Assembly (NCBI GenBank): GCA_030147325.1
Contig: JASLAA010000212.1
Coordinates: 1-8,530 of the forward strand
Direction: 5' to 3'
Origin: Arthrobacter sp.
GTDB taxonomy: Bacteria > Actinomycetota > Actinomycetes > Actinomycetales > Micrococcaceae
DNA: 8,530 bases
Shown here: positions 4,602-8,530 of the stretch, one piece after another
Numbering within the stretch: position 1 is the first letter of the stretch
Layout: each line of letters begins with the position of its first letter
Position numbers and translations under genes: made by a program
Notes under the pieces: model-generated
The model's database searches: none
Told to the model about the DNA's origin: nothing
Seen by the model: the letters and a program-made list of their open reading frames with translations, nothing else

Positions 4602-7255
4602 AGGGCGCCGGCGCGGCCGCCGGAGAGGAATCGGGCGGAGAACCCCGCCACCCTGGTGCGATCGATCTTGGCGTTGTGGCGGATGTCGACCGGAAGCGCG
4701 GGGACCGTGATGACCGCCGCGAGCTCGACGCCACGGCGGTACGCGGCCGACCTCGCGTCCGCTGCGAGCTCTTCGCTCGCGAGGTGCGGCCGTCGACCCG
4801 GATCCTCCAGCTCGAGGACCGCGACAACCGCCTGCGTGCCCTCGGGCCCTACGCCGACGACGGCAGCCAGCGCGACGCCGTCCAGGACCTCGAGCGCATG
4901 TTCGAGGCCGACCGGTGTCACCACTCCCGCCGACGTCGAGATGACGTGGCCGAGCCGCCCTTCGACCCACAGACGGCCGTCCGCGTCGAAATGCCCGACG
5001 TCGCCCGTGCGGTGCCACGGCGGCGTCCGCGCCGAGTCCCGCTGCGTCTTCCACAGCCGGAAGTAGCGGTCCTTGACGTGGGGGGCGTCGACGAGGATCT
5101 CGCCGCTCACGCCGGGGGAGCCTGTCGGGTCGCCGGTCGCGGCTCCGGCTCCGTCGAGCGGGCTCACCGCTACCCGCGCTCCGTGCACCGGCCGACCGAC
5201 GCACACGCCGTTGCCGGCACCCTCGAGCCGTTCCTGGACCGCGGTCTCCGCGGAACGGATGCCGTCGAGGTCGATGTCCGCGACGAGCAGGGACTCCGTC
5301 ATGCCGTAGGGCGTGTGGAGGGCTGCGGCCGGCACGAGTTCCTGGACCGCCTCGAGCAGGGGAGCCGGGATGGGAGCTCCTGCCGAGAGCAGCAGGGAGA
5401 CCCGGGCGAGCGATTCCCTCCCCGTGGTGTCCAGATCCGTCGACGTCGCCAGGACGTTGCGGAGCGCCGCCGGGGAGGCGAAGACGACCGTCGCGTCGAT
5501 AGCACCGGCGGCGTCGGCCAGGGCCTGTGCCGTCAGGGTCCTCGGAGCGGTGACATCCATGTCGGGGGTCACGGAGGTGGCGCCGAGTGCGGGACCGAGC
5601 AGGGCGAAGGGGGCGAAACCTGCGACGAGCCCGGTTCCGGGACCGAGACCGAGGGTCGACCCGACGACGTCGCGCATGGCCGAGAGCTGCCGGTGCGTGT
5701 ACACGACGCCCTTCGCCGGTCCGGTCGATCCCGAGGTGAACAGGATGGCGGCGTCGTCATCAGGAGCGGGGTCCCCGAACGCGGAACCGTCAGGAGCCGG
5801 CATACCGGAGTTCCGCGCGGGTCCTGCGGCACGGAGATCGTTGAGGGAGGCCTCGACACCCAGCAGCCTGCGCCTCGCAGCGGGGAGCGGCGCTGCGCTG
5901 ATCCGCCGTCCCGGCCAGCCGAAGGCCCGGGCGGCCACCAGCGCACGCTCTATGCCGATGACGACGTCGGGTGCGGAGCCCTTCACCGCGCGGCTCAGGC
6001 CACGGGCACCGAGGCCCGCGTCGGCGACGACGATCACCGCCCCGATCCGGAGGCATGCGTAGATCAGCACGGTGAGGTCCACGCCGGGGGGTACCAGAAG
6101 GCTCACCCGGCTGCCCGGACCGTATCCCAGGGCGACGAGACCTGCGGCGACGGCATCGACGTCCTCCGCCAGCTCCCGCCAGGAGAGGGTGCGCGGTCCA
6201 CCGGAAGCACGCATCTCGGCGACCGCCGTCGTCGAGCCTTGGGGTCCGGCCGCCAGTTCCGGGATGCGGTGCCCGAGCGGTCGGTGATCGGTCGCGTTCC
6301 GACGGCCGGGTGCGGGGGGAGCGACGGCGGGCTCCCGCGCTCCGACCGCACGAGCCGACAGCCATTCGATCGCGGTGGCGGCTGTGTCGGCGTCCTCCTG
6401 CACGAGGTGACCGGCGCGCTCGAAGCGGTGGATGTCCGCGTGAGGCAGACGGCGTGCGAGGTCCTCCAGGTAGGGGTCCGAGAAGATCGGGTCGTGCGGT
6501 CCCCACATCATGAGGACCGGGACCGTGAGGCTCCGGATGCCCTCGGCGGTCTCGGTGAGGGCGGCGTAGCTGGGGTGGGACCGGTCGGCCGGGATGTCGG
6601 ACACGAAGTTCGCGATCCCCTCGCGTGCGGCCGCGCTCCGGTACGGGTCCCTGAAGGCCCGGCGGATGTCCTTGGCCAGGGGAGGGCGGGCGAGGGCGAG
6701 GGTCACATCGAGGAAGGCACGCGTGGTCCTGGTGCCGAGGGCGTGCACGCCGGGCGTCAGCGCGAGCCGCAGCGGGGCCGGGATGCGGCGTTCCTGGTCC
6801 TGGTGGATGGCCGTGTTGGTGAGGACGACGCCGGCGAGGTCCTCCCGGTTGCGATGGGCGTATCCGAGGCTGACGACTCCGCCCCAGTCGTGGCCCACCG
6901 TGACGACGGGGCCGCTCAGTCCCACGGCGGCCGTGAAGTCCTCGAGGTCGGTGATGCGATGCGGCAGGCGCCGGAAGACCCCGGTGCGGGCGGAGTAGCC
7001 CATGTCGAGCTGGTCGACGGCGATCACGCGCCAGCCCGCGTCGACCCCTGCAGCGAGGTAGCTGCGCCACAGGTAGGACCACGTCGGGTTCCCGTGCACG
7101 CAGAGCAGCGTGCCGAGCGCCTCCCTGCCGTCGAGACCGGCCCGGTTGTCGAAATAGTGCCAGCGGTGGCTGGTGCCCGGGGCATCCGCCCCGCTCGTCG
7201 AGGGCACGTCGATGTACGCCGACCATGAGGGGTCGACGCCGGGGAGTGCTACCAC
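4598..7255 (-). CDS. oleBC: OleBC fusion: beta-lactone decarboxylase (OleB) joined to beta-lactone synthetase (OleC)
   Basis: One 885-residue protein carries the last two steps of olefin biosynthesis. The N-terminal third is an alpha/beta hydrolase of the haloalkane-dehalogenase type: HGNPTW at 54-59, nucleophile D123 in VGHDWGG, acid D255 in WGPHD and base H283 in RAGHL. This OleB domain decarboxylates the beta-lactone to a cis-olefin. After a proline/alanine-rich linker (about 300-335), an AMP-forming synthetase fold follows: FTSGSTGPAKG at 506-516, TPYGMTES at 648-655, HRTGDVGHFDADGRLWVEGR at 748-767 and lysine K863 in HNAKIDRT. This OleC domain closes the beta-hydroxyacid to the lactone using ATP. 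GTG 7255 has GGAG five bases upstream and overlaps oleA by seven bases, so I prefer it to the longer frame start at 7303. Such fusions are known in actinobacteria such as Micrococcus. Confidence 0.93.
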   Translation of the reverse strand: MVALPGVDPSWSAYIDVPSTSGADAPGTSHRWHYFDNRAGLDGREALGTLLCVHGNPTWSYLWRSYLAAGVDAGWRVIAVDQLDMGYSARTGVFRRLPHRITDLEDFTAAVGLSGPVVTVGHDWGGVVSLGYAHRNREDLAGVVLTNTAIHQDQERRIPAPLRLALTPGVHALGTRTTRAFLDVTLALARPPLAKDIRRAFRDPYRSAAAREGIANFVSDIPADRSHPSYAALTETAEGIRSLTVPVLMMWGPHDPIFSDPYLEDLARRLPHADIHRFERAGHLVQEDADTAATAIEWLSARAVGAREPAVAPPAPGRRNATDHRPLGHRIPELAAGPQGSTTAVAEMRASGGPRTLSWRELAEDVDAVAAGLVALGYGPGSRVSLLVPPGVDLTVLIYACLRIGAVIVVADAGLGARGLSRAVKGSAPDVVIGIERALVAARAFGWPGRRISAAPLPAARRRLLGVEASLNDLRAAGPARNSGMPAPDGSAFGDPAPDDDAAILFTSGSTGPAKGVVYTHRQLSAMRDVVGSTLGLGPGTGLVAGFAPFALLGPALGATSVTPDMDVTAPRTLTAQALADAAGAIDATVVFASPAALRNVLATSTDLDTTGRESLARVSLLLSAGAPIPAPLLEAVQELVPAAALHTPYGMTESLLVADIDLDGIRSAETAVQERLEGAGNGVCVGRPVHGARVAVSPLDGAGAATGDPTGSPGVSGEILVDAPHVKDRYFRLWKTQRDSARTPPWHRTGDVGHFDADGRLWVEGRLGHVISTSAGVVTPVGLEHALEVLDGVALAAVVGVGPEGTQAVVAVLELEDPGRRPHLASEELAADARSAAYRRGVELAAVITVPALPVDIRHNAKIDRTRVAGFSARFLSGGRAGAL

Positions 7256-8274
7256 GCAATCTCCATCATCGATGTGTTGAGTCCCGAACCGACTCCGAGG
7301 CACAGGACGCGGTCTCCCGGATTCAGGGACTGCGACTCCTGGGCGAGCGTCATCGGGAGGGAGGCCGGGCCCACGTTTCCCCAGTGGGGGAACGTGATGG
7401 GAACGCGCTCGCGCTCGAGGTCCACCGCCTTGATGATGGCGTTGGTGTAGGAGTTGGACACCTGGTGGGTGACGTAGCGGTCCATGGCGCTCCAGTCCCA
7501 GCCGTCACCCTGTGCCTCGTGCCAGGCCGTCACGACGAGTTCGAGACCGCCGTCGAGCAGGCCCTTGGTGTCGGTGTACATCCCGTCGATTCCCCCGACA
7601 CAGAGCTCGTGGTGCTGCGTCCCGGCGCGCGAGACGCCGCCGAGGATCCGATGGGACCCCGGGTGCAGGTCGGCCGGACCGATGACGGCGGCAGCGGCAC
7701 CGGATCCCAGGGTGAGGGTCGCGAACTCGCTGAGGAAGTCCTCGCGCGTCGAATCCTCGCGGTTGAGCCGGTTGAAGGTGGCTTCCTGGGTCCGCTGGGC
7801 GTCCTCTCCCGCGACGATGAGGGCGTACTTGATCTGGCCGGAATCGATCATGTTCGCCGCCAGGGTCATCCCGTTGACGAAGCCGAGGCACGCGTTGGCG
7901 AGGTCGAAATTCATCGCGGAGGACGGCAGGCCAAGCGAGTGGTGGATCTTGACGGCCACGGAGGGCTCGAGGTTGCGGCGGGTCACCGAGGTGTTGATCA
8001 GGAGACCGACGTCGCCGGGCTCGATGCCCGCCTCCGCCATGGCCTTCGCGCCCGCCTCGATCGCTGCGTCGTCGAAGTCGGTCCCGGGCGACCACCAGCG
8101 CCGCTCGGTCACGCCGGCGACGCGCTCGAGGAGCCGCTTCGAGAGGCGGAGCCTTTTCAGGCTGGGTGCCAGCCGTTCGTCGAACTCTGCGGAACTGACG
8201 ACTACCGGCGCCTCCACACTCGTGACGGCGAGCAAGGCCGTGTTTTCATGTCGAAACGTCGCGTTACCGGTCAA
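7249..8274 (-). CDS. oleA: OleA: non-decarboxylative acyl-CoA condensing enzyme
   Basis: A 341-residue thiolase-fold enzyme that joins two fatty acyl-CoAs head to head to a 2-alkyl-3-ketoacid, the committed step of long-chain olefin synthesis. The active-site cysteine is C129 in NFDLANACLGFVNGM; H270 (VTHQ) and N300 (FPHWGNVGPAS) complete the triad. E103 in RRNLEPS corresponds to the glutamate that sets OleA apart from the related FabH ketosynthase (family knowledge). GVGSGLNTSMMEIAW closes the fold. The start is a TTG at 8274, preceded by GAGG and AGGA ribosome-site bases, and gives MTGNATFRHENTALL, which I recognise as an OleA-like N-terminus. The nearby ATG on this strand is out of frame. 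The stop overlaps the oleBC start. It is the first gene of the oleA-oleBC-oleD operon and divergent from smc. Confidence 0.93.
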   Translation of the reverse strand: MTGNATFRHENTALLAVTSVEAPVVVSSAEFDERLAPSLKRLRLSKRLLERVAGVTERRWWSPGTDFDDAAIEAGAKAMAEAGIEPGDVGLLINTSVTRRNLEPSVAVKIHHSLGLPSSAMNFDLANACLGFVNGMTLAANMIDSGQIKYALIVAGEDAQRTQEATFNRLNREDSTREDFLSEFATLTLGSGAAAAVIGPADLHPGSHRILGGVSRAGTQHHELCVGGIDGMYTDTKGLLDGGLELVVTAWHEAQGDGWDWSAMDRYVTHQVSNSYTNAIIKAVDLERERVPITFPHWGNVGPASLPMTLAQESQSLNPGDRVLCLGVGSGLNTSMMEIAW

Positions 8275-8322
8275 ATTTCCTGCCTCGTCAACTGGTGAGC
8301 GCCGGGGGGTGGCCTGAAGTGA

Positions 8323-8419
8323 CCCACGAATGGATCGGCCTGGACGCCTCTGGATACTGCTGAAACTTTTTGTAAGCCTACTTCTTAATTCACCCGTCGG
8401 TCACCCGGAAATTCGTGGG
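8323..8419. repeat. Widely spaced 9-bp inverted repeat around the oleA promoter region
   Basis: CCCACGAAT (8323-8331) and its exact reverse complement ATTCGTGGG (8411-8419) are separated by 79 bases. The candidate oleA promoter lies between them. They could be paired binding half-sites for a regulator, or chance; each half alone is not palindromic. Confidence 0.45.
8375..8404 (-). promoter_or_regulatory. Candidate oleA promoter
   Basis: Read on the minus strand, GTGACC (8404-8399) and TAGGCT (8380-8375) are separated by 18 bases and fit a -35/-10 pair, the second matching TANNNT. They sit in the most AT-rich stretch of the intergenic region (about 8360-8392). The leader to the TTG at 8274 would be near 95 bases. 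The call is by eye only. Confidence 0.35.
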
Positions 8420-8447
8420 AGCCCGTCGCCTTGCCTCGCCAATACCC

Positions 8448-8473
8448 CGCACGGACGGTGCGATCCAGTAGAT
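8448..8473 (+). promoter_or_regulatory. Candidate smc promoter -10 box with a small upstream dyad
   Basis: TAGATT (8468-8473) fits the actinobacterial -10 pattern and would start transcription about 30 bases before the smc GTG. No convincing -35 is seen at the right spacing. Just upstream, CGCAC (8448-8452) and GTGCG (8458-8462) form a short inverted repeat that overlaps where a -35 would lie; it could be an operator or chance. Confidence 0.3.
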
Positions 8474-8509
8474 TGGGGAGGTCCTACCCCACCTGGAGAT
8501 CCTGACACC

Positions 8510-8530
8510 GTGCATCTGAAGAGTCTAACC
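8510..8530 (+). CDS. smc: Chromosome segregation protein SMC, first seven codons
   Basis: GTG at 8510 opens a frame reading MHLKSLT to the window edge, which is the start I recognise for actinobacterial SMC proteins (continuing as a GFKSF-type N-terminus in the family). GGAG at 8495-8498 lies 11 bases upstream, a slightly long spacing. SMC genes often follow rnc and mutM in actinobacteria, which supports the call. SMC is the ATPase of the condensin-like complex that compacts and segregates the chromosome. Only seven residues are visible, so the identification rests on this short peptide plus gene order. Confidence 0.7.

Noticed and set aside
4602..5204. N-terminal extension of the oleD frame up to 5204
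   Set aside because: The extension is Arg-rich, lies entirely within oleBC, and the Rossmann motif begins only seven residues after GTG 4601.
4676..7228. An 850-codon open frame on the plus strand antisense to oleBC
   Set aside because: It is Arg/Gly/Asp-rich with no recognisable domain, and mirrors a gene with clear catalytic motifs on the other strand. Long antisense frames are expected at this GC content.
1..8530. CRISPR arrays, tRNA or rRNA genes, insertion sequences, prophage or defence genes
   Set aside because: No regular spaced repeats, cloverleaf-like segments, transposase/integrase motifs or terminal repeats were seen on either strand.

Overview
The window comes from a high-GC Gram-positive chromosome, most likely a member of the Micrococcaceae (Arthrobacter-like). 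This rests on four things seen here: the actinobacterial order DUF177 - rpmF - rnc - mutM ... smc, frequent GTG starts, a cysteine-free L32 protein, and a fused OleBC protein of the kind known from Micrococcus/Arthrobacter relatives. No database search was possible, so the genus is an inference.

Left part (1-2357, + strand): a compact housekeeping operon. It holds the 3' end of a DUF177/YceD gene, rpmF (ribosomal protein L32), rnc (RNase III) and mutM/fpg (formamidopyrimidine-DNA glycosylase), with gaps of 0-7 bases. Near the 5' end of rnc lies a perfect 36-bp palindrome (690-725). In mRNA it can fold into a 16-bp hairpin with a 4-nt loop, so the RNase III message carries a candidate RNase III substrate.

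Middle part (2358-3613, + strand): a 308-base leader, then a secreted LysM-NlpC/P60 cell-wall hydrolase. The leader holds a candidate promoter and a clear c-di-AMP riboswitch (ydaO-yuaA class). The aptamer ends two bases before the Shine-Dalgarno sequence, so the true start is the ATG at 2666, not an in-frame ATG at 2612 inside the aptamer. A perfect 18-bp stem at 3573-3613 separates this gene from the convergent genes that follow.

Right part (3633-8274, - strand): the three-gene cluster for head-to-head long-chain olefin biosynthesis, transcribed oleA - oleBC - oleD. OleA condenses two fatty acyl-CoAs non-decarboxylatively to a 2-alkyl-3-ketoacid. OleD reduces the ketone. The OleC half of OleBC makes the beta-lactone with ATP, and the OleB half decarboxylates it to the cis-olefin. 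All expected catalytic residues are present and the genes overlap by 7 and 4 bases, so the pathway looks intact and translationally coupled.

Right edge (8275-8530): a 235-base divergent intergenic region with candidate promoters for oleA (-) and smc (+) and a widely spaced inverted repeat, then the first seven codons of smc. The hydrolase gene and ole cluster lie between mutM and smc, which are often neighbours in actinobacteria. This looks like accessory content in a conserved housekeeping locus.
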